The notes beneath the pieces were generated by a model that ran no database searches, had not been told where the DNA came from, and worked only from the letters and a program-made list of their open reading frames with translations. Both the position numbers and the translations under genes were made by a program. Shown in pieces: positions 1 through 10,343 of a stretch of 64,000 nucleotides of DNA. Source of the stretch: Brassica napus (Eukaryota > Streptophyta > Magnoliopsida > Brassicales > Brassicaceae). Position 1 is the stretch's first letter; every line of letters starts with the position of its first letter. The DNA is taken from contig NC_063438.1 in assembly GCF_020379485.1 (NCBI RefSeq), positions 5,662,024 through 5,726,023 of the forward strand. The letters are read 5' to 3'.

Positions 1-1045
1 CCACATTAATAGCACACGAACTATATGGTTAAACTTGATAACACATGTTATATAACTAACATAAAAACTATATTTTTGTTGCCGAAATGATAGACCACAC
101 GTTGAATCCGGCTGTTTTAAATGAAAACTGCTTTAATTCAATTTAATCGATCATATCTAGTATAATTAATATATTATATCGATTAAATTGGTTGTGATCG
201 GTTTCTATTTAAGAAGTTCAATTTTAAAGATTGAATTACCAAATTTGGACAGTCCTTCAACCTTTTTACAAACAAAAATACTACACTCGTTTGGTAAAGA
301 GTATCATTTTAAATTTTTATTGTTTTGTATTGTTAATGCGTAAATTTAAATAAAAATTCAATTGCATCTTATTGTTTTAATGTATTAGTTAGAAAGAGAA
401 AAATACATAGTGTGCGAATAAAAAATAAAATAAAAAAAATTAAATGATACTTCAATATGTATAAAAACTTTTATATGACATTGTTTGTGAAACATATCGA
501 ATAATAGTGTTATGAAGCTAGCTAACTACTTAATATATATCAATTAATATATATCATATTATTCATATAATTTGCGTAATTAGTAATACATAAATATTGA
601 TTAGTGATATATGTGTAAAATCTAGATGTGTGGTTATGACGTTATCGAAGCCCACAATCATGTAGTTTCCTAAACTAACAAAGTAACCAGGAAACTAAAA
701 CTTGATTTGACTTTGCTTTTAACATAAACTATCATATCTATTTGGCTTTGCTTCGACCTGTGTCTTTTTGTTCTACAAAACCACCTGCAGTTCAGCAGTA
801 TTCACCTTTTATTTATTTAAAATATACAATCATCCAATAATTAACTATGAATTTGCTTTGGCAAGTTGCTAAAAGGCAAAATTTGACTTTTTATTCACTT
901 TATTCTCATTCTGCCATTGTTTTGGTAAACAAACTATAAAAGGCAAATACTCATCATAATCTCCCAACACACAAAACTTCAAAACATTAATCAAAACTTT
1001 ATACTCTCTTTTCCTTCTATTTCTCAGATTCAGCAAAAAAAAAAA
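1..1045. other. Upstream region of the first NIP gene
   Basis: No gene is seen. The first ~200 bases are AT-rich and featureless. From about 205 onward the sequence aligns by eye with the stretch starting near 6280, so the NIP promoter was duplicated together with the gene. Similarity is strongest over the last ~380 bases before the start codon. Confidence 0.6.
935..942 (+). promoter_or_regulatory. TATA box of NIP copy 1
   Basis: TATAAAAG lies 111 bp before the start codon inside a block, 'ttttggtaaacaaactataa', that is unchanged in the second copy. The block contains AAACAAA, a motif reported as over-represented in promoters of anaerobically induced plant genes. That fits NIP2;1, which is known to be hypoxia-induced. 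The functional link is inferred. Confidence 0.6.
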
Positions 1046-2356
1046 ATGGATGACATCTCAGTGAGCAAAAGCAACCATGGTAATGTTGTTGTACTCAACA
1101 TACAAGCTCCTCCTGTGTCAAAAACTTCATTCCCTTCTTCTCCTTCTACATCTCCACCATTGTTATCTGTCCACTTCTTGCAAAAGGTTAGTTATTCTCT
1201 TACAACCCATTGATGAAAACTTGCTTGAATCACACTTCAAAGCTATCTTCTTCTTCTTATTCTCTGTACCCTATTCAAGTTTTCTTGTTCATCTCAACCT
1301 GCAGCTTATAGCGGAACTCGTGGGAACTTACTACTTGATATTTGCGGGTTGTGCCGCTATTGCCGTGAACGCTCAACACAACAATGTAGTGACTCTTGTG
1401 GGCATTGCAGTCGTTTGGGGACTAGTGGTAATGGTTCTTGTTTACTCTCTCGGCCACATCTCTGCACACTTCAATCCGGCTGTCACCATAGCCTTAGCAT
1501 CTTGCAAGAGATTCCCTCTGTATCAACTCCCAGCCTACTTAACTGTTCAAGTCATCGGATCAGCCTTGGCTTCTGCGACTCTGCGTCTTCTGTTTGACCT
1601 AAACAATGACGTGTGCAGCAAGAAACACGATGTCTTCCTCGGATCATCTCCTTCTGGGACTGACCTTCAAGCATTCGGGATGGAGTTCATCATCACCGGC
1701 TTCCTTATGATAGTTGTTTGTGCCGTCACTACCTCCAAGAGAACAGTAAGTGATCAACAAACAGAAACACTACACACATTTCTTGATCAGGTTCTCAATC
1801 TTAAAATAATATGAATCTTGCAGACCAAGGAACTAGAGGGGTTAATCATCGGTGCAACGGTCACACTGAATGTTATCTTTGCCGGGTAATTTTCGCTTTT
1901 TACCTTCTCAATTTTCACATGACCGGTTCTAGACACAGTTAGATGAAACATTCGCTTTAGTCCTCAAATTTTAAATATATATTATATATAAGGCGTATAG
2001 CCTCCAAGTTGTCAAATAATATATTAAGATTAATCTGAAAATGCTTATGGTTCTCTAAATCTCAATATCTGTAAGCTTAACTCTTATTCAATGGTAATTA
2101 ATCTCTTTGGCTAACCAATCCAATCTTTTGTTTTTACAGAGAGGTATCAGGAGCATCAATGAATCCAGCAAGAAGCCTAGGGCCTGCACTTGTGTGGGGA
2201 TGTTACAAAGGGATTTGGATTTACTTGCTGGTTCCAACACTTGGAGCAGTCTTAGCGGCCTTGATTCATAAACTGTTACCGGCTACACAGAAAGCAAACT
2301 CTGAGTTCTCCAAGACAGGATCTTCTCATAAACGAATTACTGATCTTCCTTTGTAA
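1046..2356 (+). CDS. NIP2;1: NIP2;1-type aquaporin (nodulin-26-like channel), copy 1
   Basis: Membrane channel of the NIP aquaporin subgroup. The A. thaliana NIP2;1 it resembles transports lactic acid and is induced by low oxygen (family knowledge). Exons 1046-1186, 1305-1745, 1824-1885 and 2140-2356 join in phase to give 286 residues, a normal length. Both pore motifs are intact: NPA at residues 104-106 and again at 223-225, followed by Arg226. Trp85 fits the helix-2 selectivity position of group I NIPs. The C-terminal tail contains [10 protein letters not shown], like the CDPK-phosphorylated tail of nodulin 26. The start MDDISVSKS sits just after an A-rich leader. A near-identical paralogue lies at 6927. 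Differences from it include Thr127 (Ile in copy 2) and Val for Ala in the last helix. Confidence 0.93.
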
Positions 2357-2990
2357 TGATTGTAGATAAAATCTTTAAGGTCAATACTCGTTCTTGTATC
2401 TTTAAATATGCTCTCAATGGATTGCGTTGCAAGTAAACAAATAAATAATTGTACAGCTGTAGAACATATATATAGATACAGCAAAACTATTTCCCAAGAA
2501 AGCATGAGAATGTCAACCAATACCTAAATTTTTCTAGAAAGCATGAGAATGTCAACCAATACCTAAATTTTTCTAGAAGAAAAATTCTGTTGACAAAAAT
2601 TTAAAAAAAAAAAGAAGAAAAATTCTAAATATGATAAGCTTAAAAGAGGAGACAACACAGTTTCCCAAAAAAACAGCTTGATGCCGTCCTGATGATGTCT
2701 GGCATATCCAACGGCGTTACCGGTTTAGTTGGTGCTAGTGCTTAAACTGGACCTGGCCCGATTCATGGTTTGTTGTGGGCTTCTCACAGAGTATTTGGTA
2801 TTGCTTCCTTAATCACAGTAACAATAACGTACTAATATATGCATAAAGGCAAATATTTGGTCAATAAATAGCGGAAGACTTTCACAAATTTCAAGTCAAA
2901 CTAATACTACTACAACATAGTGGAGGACTTCCACAATTTCCAAGTCAAGCAATGTGACTTCATACTTATCAGAAGAGTCATAGAGATATA
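2357..2990. other. 3' flank of NIP copy 1
   Basis: No gene is seen. The first part matches the 3' flank of the second NIP copy. It also holds a 39-bp tandem repeat, listed separately. The rest, to the MITE at 2991, is unassigned AT-rich DNA. Confidence 0.5.
2501..2578. repeat. 39-bp tandem duplication
   Basis: Two adjacent identical 39-bp units starting AGCATGAGAATGTCAACCAA. The corresponding flank of the second NIP copy (around 8272) has one diverged unit only, so the doubling happened in this copy after the gene duplication. Confidence 0.9.
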
Positions 2991-3250
2991 CTCTCTCCGT
3001 TTTTTAATATAAATCGTTTTAAAACTATGCACATAGATTAAGAAAATTATTATTTTTTTATATTTTCGAAACAAAAACATCATTAATTATTTACATAACC
3101 ACAATTCAACCAATAGAAAAATAGAAGATATATTATCATTGGTCAGACAACATTAATTATTAATAAATGTTATGTAGAAAATCGAAAACGACATATAATT
3201 TAGAACAAAAAAAATTCTCTAAAACGACTTATATTGAAAAGCGGAGGGAG
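2991..3250. mobile_element. Stowaway-like MITE
   Basis: A 260-bp element bounded by inverted ends CTCTCTCCGT and GCGGAGGGAG, flanked on both sides by TA, the target duplication of Tc1/mariner-type Stowaway elements. Similarity extends about 30 bp inward (…AATATAARTCGTTTTA…). It has no coding capacity. It ends 67 bp before the start of the LRR gene, so it lies in that gene's leader or promoter. Confidence 0.85.
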
Positions 3251-3317
3251 TATATTGTTAGAACTGAAAAAACCAAACAATAGATACCAATTTCTTCTTT
3301 CATATATCTTCCTTTTT

Positions 3318-5990
3318 ATGAAGTCTTTCTTTCAGATGATGATCTCGCCTTTGGCCGTTTTGCTCACCACTTGTTCCTTTTGGTGCATCTTTGTGACCAG
3401 CGTTTCAATTTCCGTTCCTCGAGACCAAGTTGAGATTCTTTTAGCTCTCAAGAATGAGTTTCCATCCCGCAACTGCGATCGCAAATTGGCCGATGGGGTC
3501 TTACAATCCCCTAGTGCAAATATAACCTCTTGGACCAAAGATGCCAACTCCTTTGATGGTGTTTCCTTTGATGAGAAAACCGGCGCCGTGACAGAGCTCA
3601 ACCTTCGTGGTGCATGTATCAATGGCACCATCAAAGCTAATAGTAACCTCTTCAGATTCCAACACCTCAGGTACCTCTCTCTTTCAATGAACCACTTTGA
3701 CACATCCTCCTTCCACGCCGGATTTGGCAGACTCACCAACTTAGAATACTTGGATCTTAGCCAAAATGGTTTTATCGGACAAGTTACATCCTCAATCAGT
3801 AACCTAAGCCGCTTAAACACCTTAGACCTTTCGTATAACAAGTTCACCGGTCCTTTTCCCAATATACAGAACTTAACCCTTCTTTCTTATATAGACCTTT
3901 CTAATAATGACTTTTCTGGAACCATTCCTTCTTATCTATTCACCATGCCTTCCCTATGGTATATTAATCTGCGCCAAAACCATCTTAGACACCCTCGTGA
4001 GGATTTAAATTATTCTGAAACCTCGAAGCTTCAACATTTAGACATGGCCAATAACCTTTTGAGCTGTCGAATCCTATAACCTATCTCAAAGTTAGCCAAG
4101 CTCACAGAACTCGACCTATCTTTTCAGAACACACCCGACACAATCAACTTCGACTCCTTGCCTTTCAAGTCTCTAGAGTCTTTAGATCTTTCCGGGAATG
4201 TTATAACAAGGCTTAATATCGGTTCGAAAAATTTGCAAGAGCTAACCTTGTCGAGCTGCAACATCACCGAGTTCCCCGCGTTTATTAAGACCTTACGGAG
4301 CTTGCAGAAATTAGACCTTTCCAAAAATAGAATTGTAGGAAAAGCGCCTTCCTTGCGCTACAATTCTTTCCTTTCCAAGTTGGATTTGAGTTCAAACGCC
4401 TTTCATGGATCGTTCCCAATGATTCCACCCACCATGCAGACCATTTACGCATCGAATAATTATTTCACAGGAGACATACCTCTTTCATTGTGCAACGCAA
4501 GTGGACTTGGTCGCCTTGATCTATCCAACAACAACTTCAGTGGTTCCATTCCCCGTTGCTTGATAAGCAAGTCACTGGGAACGTTGAAACTACATAACAA
4601 TAACCTTATTGGTACACTTCCCTACATAGAAAAAAGTGGGTTACAAATACTTGACGTTGGCCACAATCAAATCAGTGGGAAGCTCCCGAGGTCTCTTGTC
4701 AACTGCACAAGCCTGATGTTTCTAAACGTGGAGAACAATAGAATCGATGACACCTTCCCTTTCTGGCTGAAGGCTTTGCCCGATCTGCAAATCATTGTTC
4801 TGAGATCAAACAGATTCCACGGTCTCATTTCTTCTCCTAGAAGCCATCATCCATTTCCGGCGCTGCGGATACTTGACATATCCCATAACAACTTTTACGG
4901 GAGTTTGCCAGGAAATTACTTTGCTAATTGGAGTTCACCTTTGCTTAAGATCCCTCGAGCTGATTACCCCTGGCTAAAGTACACAGGAGAACAGCACACT
5001 ACATATACCCTGGAGTATTACCCTTCAATTTATATGAGAAACAAAGGAGTAAATATGGAGCTGGAAAAGATCCCAAAGGCATTCACAGCCATTGCTATCT
5101 CTGGGAACAGGCTTGGAGGGGAGATTCCAGAAACCGTAGGTCTCTTGAAGTCGTTGATTATGTTGGACTTATCTAACAACAGTTTCACATGTCATCTTCC
5201 ATCGTCTTTGGCCAACCTCAAACAACTTGAGTCACTTGATCTTTCTCAAAACCAACTTTCTGGAGAAATTCCTCAGGAGCTAAGAGTCCTCACCTTCTTG
5301 GCTTACCTTAACGTTTCGCATAACAAACTCACTGGCCAAATACCGCAGAGTACTATTAGTGCTGGGCCTAACTCACACCCAAAAGCTAGCTCAAGAGTGG
5401 AGGTTTACCAATACACTTATATATTGCCCAAGGACCATCATCCCACACGATGTGGGACTCTAATAGCCCCTCTTGAGATGTGGATGGGAAACGGTCCAAT
5501 CGGAAACAGCCCAAGTCCAACATCTCGGACATACCACAGCAAGATGGGCCATTTGTACAGGCTACATAAGTAGGAAACTGTTTATATGGGAAATCATCTG
5601 CTGGGCTTTTACCATGGGCTCTGATACCATATTAGTGATGGGCCTAACTCACACCCAAAAGCTAGCTCAAGAGTGGAGGTTTACCAATACACTTATATAT
5701 TGCCCAAGGACCATCATCCCACACGATGTGGGACTCTAATAAGTACACAGATTGTAGGGCAACCTAAAACCTCCTTTGAAGGGAATATCGGTCTTTGTGG
5801 TCTTCCTCTTCAAGAATCTTGCTTCAGGGACAATGTACCACCAACATCAACACCACAGACTCCAGAAAAAGTGTTGAACTGGAAAGCAGCAACAATAGGC
5901 TATGGACCCGGAGTGTTGTTTGGACTAGCGATCGGACAAGCCCTTGCTTTATACAAACCAGTGTTGTTTTATAAGTTGTTTCGCCTTTGA
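3318..5990 (+). pseudogene. Broken LRR receptor-like protein (RLP) gene
   Basis: Encodes a hydrophobic signal segment from the ATG at 3318, an N-terminal cap with Cys, many ~24-residue leucine-rich repeats of the extracytoplasmic LxxLxxLDLSxNxxxGxIP type, and the acidic Asn/Cys region [10 protein letters not shown]. It ends with a single membrane helix and a short cytoplasmic tail without kinase. This is the layout of plant RLP immune or developmental receptors. It is a single exon in one frame with two lesions. The first is an in-frame TAA at 4077-4079, where the LRR pattern continues unbroken and Glu is the likely ancestral residue. The second is a TRIM element at 5354-5741 just before the GxP…GLCGLPL segment. 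Without the insert the frame resumes at the target site. The similar RLP cluster I recall in A. thaliana is elsewhere on chromosome 2, so this copy may be locally inserted. Confidence 0.9.
5354..5741 (-). mobile_element. TRIM (terminal-repeat retrotransposon in miniature)
   Basis: Two direct 112-bp repeats (5354-5465 and 5630-5741) differ at one base and each ends in TATTAG…CTAATA. The element is flanked by a perfect 5-bp target duplication AGTAC (5349-5353 and 5742-5746). Next to the right repeat, the reverse strand reads TGGTATCAGAGC, the plant initiator-tRNA(Met) primer-binding site. Next to the left repeat it reads AAGAGGGGC, a polypurine tract. The element is therefore in minus orientation. 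Its 164-bp interior has no coding capacity. It interrupts the RLP gene. Confidence 0.96.
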
Positions 5991-6830
5991 GATGAATCTT
6001 TTTTTTTCTTTTGTCAAAAGCTATATGTAAAACTAGTAGTTTCCTCTCTTGCCTTTAATAAACGAACAACACAACTTTTGTATTGTTTTTTCTCAGCTAG
6101 CTATATATTTTTGTGGAAGAAGTTTGGAAGTGACCTGTCAAGGGTAGATTTCTTTAACCGGTGTTATTCTATAAGGGTGTACTTTGTGTCGTATCTTCAA
6201 CATGCACCTCTACTAATTTGCAAGGTGGCGTTCAAACAAAGAGCTGCTGAGGGTTCAATGGCTACCTGGATCATCAAAATCAATTTTAAAATATTGAATT
6301 ACTGAATTTAGACATTTGATTTGATCAACTGTTTTGGCAACTAAAAAATATAGTTATGATGTTAGGTACATAACACACCGTACATATTATCATATTAATC
6401 ATAAAATTTGTGTAAGTAATAAATGATATATTGATATTGTACAATAATGAATGCGTAGATGCGTGATCATCTGATGGCGTTAGGTTAGTATACAATCATC
6501 ATTTACCTTATTCTATCATCAACTGGGCTCATATACCTTCCTAAACTAACAAAGTAACAGGAAACTAAAACTGGATTTGGCTTTGCTTTAACAATAACTT
6601 TAAATCCATTTGGTTTTACTTTAACATAGTAAACTATTATCTATTTGGCCTGGACCTGTGTCTTTTGCTCCGCAAAACCATCTACAGTTCAGCAGTTTTC
6701 AGCTTTTATATATTAAAAAAATACAAATCCAATAATAAACCATGATGTTGCTGTAGCAAGTTGCTACAAATTAAGCAAACTTTGACTTTTTCACTTTATT
6801 CTCATTCTGCTTTTGTTTTGGTAAACAAAC
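5991..6830. other. Spacer between RLP pseudogene and second NIP
   Basis: The 3' flank of the RLP comes first. From about 6282 the spacer holds the duplicated NIP promoter region, which matches positions 205-930. No further gene is seen. Confidence 0.6.
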
Positions 6831-6838
6831 TATAAAAG
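6831..6838 (+). promoter_or_regulatory. TATA box of NIP copy 2
   Basis: TATAAAAG lies 96 bp before the start codon, in the same conserved block with an AAACAAA element as in copy 1. Confidence 0.6.
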
Positions 6839-6926
6839 GCAGAACCTCATCACAATCTCTCAACACACAGAACTTCAAACATCAATCAAAGCCTTATACT
6901 CTCTTCTCAAAAAAAAATAAAATCAA

Positions 6927-8032
6927 ATGGATGACATATCAGTGAGCAAAAGCAACAATGGAAATGTTGTTGTACTCAACATCCAAGCTCCTCCTGTTTC
7001 AAAAACTCAACTTCCTTCTTCTCCTCCCACATCTCCACCATTGTTATCTGTCCACTTCATGCAAAAGGTTAGTTCTTTTTTCAAAACCCATTAAGGAAAA
7101 ACTGCTTAATTCACACTTCTTCTCCGTACCCTTTTTGAAGTTTTCTTGTTCACTTAATCTGCAGCTTATAGCAGAACTCGTGGGAACTTACTACTTGATA
7201 TTTGCGGGTTGTGCCGCTATTGCCGTGAACGCTCAACACAACAATGTAGTGACTCTTGTGGGCATTGCGGTGGTTTGGGGTCTAGTGGTGATGGTTCTTG
7301 TTTACTCTCTAGGCCACATCTCTGCACACTTCAATCCGGCTGTCACTATCGCGTTAGCTTCTTGCAAGAGATTCCCTCTGTATCAACTCCCAGCCTACTT
7401 AATTGTTCAAGTCATTGGATCAACCTTGGCTTCTGCGACTCTGCGTCTTTTGTTTGACCTAAACAATGACGTGTGCAGCAAGAAACACGATGTCTTCCTC
7501 GGATCATCTCCTTCTGGGACTGACCTTCAAGCATTCGGGATGGAGTTCATCATCACCGGCTTCCTTATGATAGTTGTTTGTGCCGTCACTACCTCCAAGA
7601 GAACAGTAAGTGATCAACAAACAAAAACACTACACACATTTCTTGATCTTAAAATAATATGAATCTTGCAGACCAAGGAACTAGAGGGGTTAATCATTGG
7701 TGCAACGGTCACACTGAATGTTATCTTTGCCGGGTAATTTTCACTTTTCCCTTCTCAATCTATGTAAGCTTAACTCTTCTCTTTTGGCTAACAAATACAA
7801 TCTTTTGTTGTACAGAGATGTATCAGGAGCATCAATGAATCCAGCAAGAAGCATAGGACCTGCACTTGTGTGGGGATGTTACCAAGGCATCTGGATTTAC
7901 TTGCTGGCTCCAACACTTGGAGCAGTCTCAGCGGCCTTGATTCATAAACTGTTACCGGCTACACAGAAAACAAATCCTGAGTTCTCCAAGACAGGATCTT
8001 CTCATAAACGAGTTACTGATCTTCCTTTGTAA
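6927..8032 (+). CDS. NIP2;1: NIP2;1-type aquaporin, copy 2
   Basis: Paralogous channel to the gene at 1046, with the same four-exon structure: 6927-7067, 7165-7605, 7672-7733 and 7816-8032. All joins are in phase and the product is 286 residues. Both NPA motifs, the Arg after the second NPA, the Trp in helix 2 and the KTGSSHKR tail are intact, so it should be functional. The last helix reads LLAPTLGAVSAAL, closer to what I recall of A. thaliana NIP2;1 than copy 1 ([13 protein letters not shown]), so copy 2 may be the more conserved one. Both genes keep a TATA block and leader, so both are probably transcribed. Confidence 0.93.
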
Positions 8033-8780
8033 TGATGTAGATAAAATCTTTAAGGTCAATACTCGTCCTTTTATCCGTAAATATGTTCAATGGCTTGCAT
8101 TGTAAGTAATCCCTATCGGTAAGAAATGGTTGTAGAGTAGATGATATCTATATACATGTTTACTTGGATAGCAACCACTGTTCAATTCAGAGTAAGAGAT
8201 GCATACTAAAACAATTTAATTTTGATAAATCAAGGGAAAAATCTTTGAGTGCAGAGAGGTAACTTGCCAAGAAAGCATGAGAATGTCAAACAAAACCTAA
8301 AGAAGTGTTTTTTTATAGAAATTGTCTCAACTAGAAGTCTAGAACCCTGATTGCTTACCTGTTCAGTTATGAGGGAGTAGACATCAAGGAGTAGACATCA
8401 ACGAATATGGCAAAACAGCATCCTCCAGAAGCATGCCTCTGATCTTCCTGGTTTATTCAATACAGCTCCAAGCCCATGAGGTTATGTGCAACTTGATAGA
8501 AGAAAAACTCTTAACTATGATAGTTTAAATAGGAGACAACACAATTTCCCAAAAACAGCTTGAAACTAAAAGTCAACTTATTTATATTATAAATAAAAAT
8601 ATAAAATTCTTTAGCAAAAAAAAAAAAAAACTAAAAGTCAACTCTTGAGAAGTTCGAAAGTTTAAGGGATAAAAATTGTGCAACTAACCACTCCACTTGT
8701 TCCACAAAAAATTGTGTATGGGAGCTCTTTGTTGGAGGAGATGTGTCAGAGATGAAACAACTGGAGATAGAGGTACAGTT
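8033..8780. other. Spacer after NIP copy 2
   Basis: Duplicated 3' flank to about 8575, then AT-rich DNA. Bases 8700-8780 may be badly eroded juxtamembrane sequence of the following receptor kinase, but I cannot align them with confidence. Confidence 0.4.
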
Positions 8781-10022
8781 TCAAACAACTTTGACCAAGC
8801 CAACAAGATTGGAGGAGGTGGCTTTGGATCTGTGTTTAAGGTACAAAACATAATCTCAAAGCTGTAAAAAATATTTGAGCAGTAATCTTATAGAAACTCA
8901 ATGTAAAGAAGGTAATGTTAGAGAGAGATTTTTTTTTTAAAATATAGGGAAAGCTAGCAGATGGAACACTGATTGCTTGTTTATGAATACACGGAAAATA
9001 ATTGTCTCTCTGGTGCATTGTTTGGTAAGATTCACTTATTTTCTTGTAAAAGATCAAAAGTGGTTTCGTTAGATCTCTGTTGACTCGTTTACAGGAAAGA
9101 ATAGTCAGAGACTTGAGTGGAAACAAGGCAGAAGATATGCATAGGAATAGCAAAAGGACTAATGTTTCTTCATGAGGAATCAACGTTTAAGATCATTCAC
9201 CGAGACATCAAAGGAACCAATGTACTATTAGATAAGGACCTTAACGCTAAGATATCGGATTTCGGATTGGCTAGACTGCACGAAGATGAGAAGAGTCACA
9301 TTAGCACCAGAGTTGCAGTAACAATGTAAGGCTTATATAAAGAAAGATATTATATGTTTCGAAACTAACAATGGTGGTTTTCTGTGGATATATGGTTCCT
9401 GAATATGCAATGAGAGGTTATCTAACAAAAAAGGCTGATGTGTATAGCTTTGGCATTGTGGCAATAGAGATTGTCAGTGGAAAGAGCAATGCAAATTACA
9501 CACCTGAACATGAATCTTGTGTTGGACTTATAGATTGGGTACTGACAAACTTTGTATAAGAGACACATATAAATGATTGTTCATTGTTTAGTAAGAGCTT
9601 CTCTACCTTCTTTTATTCCTTCATGGTGTTTTTACAATCTTTTCTAGGATTTCTTGCTGCACAAGAAAGGGGATTCTGCAGGAATTATAGATCCAGAGCT
9701 AGAGGGCAAATTAGATATAGCTGAGGCAGAGAGAATGATCAGAGTTGCGCTTCTTTGCACAAACATGTCTCCGACACTAAGACCAAATATGTCGGAAGTT
9801 GTGAAGATGCTCCAAGGAGAGACTGAGATAAAACAGAGCATCTCGGACCCTAGTGTGTACGGAGATGACTTGCACTTCAAGGCAACATCAGAGACAGGGA
9901 TGTCACCGTTTCCTTCAGATTATGCCATGTCTTCTCCATCTTCTTACGATCTGTATCCTCGTGAGCCTGAATCCATTGTTGTGGATAGAAGCCTAGTTTC
10001 ATCTCCTTCTGCGTTTGCATAA
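8781..10022 (+). pseudogene. Decayed LRR-VIII-type receptor kinase fragment
   Basis: Remnants of the C-terminal kinase of an LRR receptor kinase, probably subfamily VIII-2. Visible in order: NNFDQANKIGGGGFGSVFK (glycine loop, 8784-8840), GKLADGTLIA (8951-8980), [14 protein letters not shown] (catalytic loop, ~9190-9230), ISDFGLARL (DFG, ~9250-9277), [10 protein letters not shown] (activation-segment end) and [22 protein letters not shown]. The tail ends SSPSAFA at 10022. Defects: the ectodomain and membrane segment are absent. The catalytic lysine and helix C are deleted between GTLIA and the next recognisable segment. One base is missing near 9120 (Trp-Lys-Thr-Arg-Gln region). No AG acceptor precedes the VPEYAMRG exon. 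It cannot make an active kinase. Confidence 0.85.
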
Positions 10023-10343
10023 GATATCTTCTTTTATGATTTTTTTTAACGTTGACAATTATATGTTCTGGAGTTATCATTTCTTTGATTCCTGTATCCG
10101 TTGAAAACTATTGATACTGAACTAATTTCCAACCTATATAATATACTAGAAATTTTCTGTTAACATATTATAAATGAAAGAAGGAAGAAAATCTCCAACA
10201 AGCTGAGTAAATCACAAACATTCTTTTAATTTTTATTTATTGATGTCAACAAAATATGGTTCTAATGATCTCCAAATTATAAAGTTTATATATATAAATT
10301 AATAAATATTGTCATTTTCAACATATATATATATATATAGCTT
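10023..10343. other. Convergent spacer
   Basis: Lies between the kinase remnant and the MATE stop codon. AT-rich, with a short (TA)n run at about 10322-10339. Nothing else is seen. Confidence 0.5.

Larger units (their letters stand above)
210..2690 (+). repeat. Tandem segmental duplication, copy 1 (NIP unit)
   Basis: Copy 1 of a ~2.3-2.5 kb direct duplication that includes promoter, four exons, three introns and 3' flank of a NIP gene. The mate lies at about 6282-8575, with the start codons 5,881 bp apart. The ends were judged by eye from shared blocks: a GAATTAC-containing block on the left and a shared 'ggagacaacaca' block on the right. Intron 2 and the flanking exon sequence are almost identical in the two copies, while intron 1 and the promoter have drifted. 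Confidence 0.75.
6282..8575 (+). repeat. Tandem segmental duplication, copy 2 (NIP unit)
   Basis: Mate of the unit at about 210-2690. It matches over the promoter, exons, introns 2 and 3 in part, and the 3' flank. Intron 3 is much shorter here (82 bp against 254 bp). Confidence 0.75.

Noticed and set aside
1349..1597. Open frame overlapping NIP exon 2 in another frame (and its twin at 7209-7457)
   Set aside because: It is a shadow of the aquaporin exon; the Cys/Ser-rich translation has no family features and both copies simply mirror the real frame.
4124..4324. Minus-strand frame within the LRR gene
   Set aside because: Shadow of the LRR repeats; no independent evidence.
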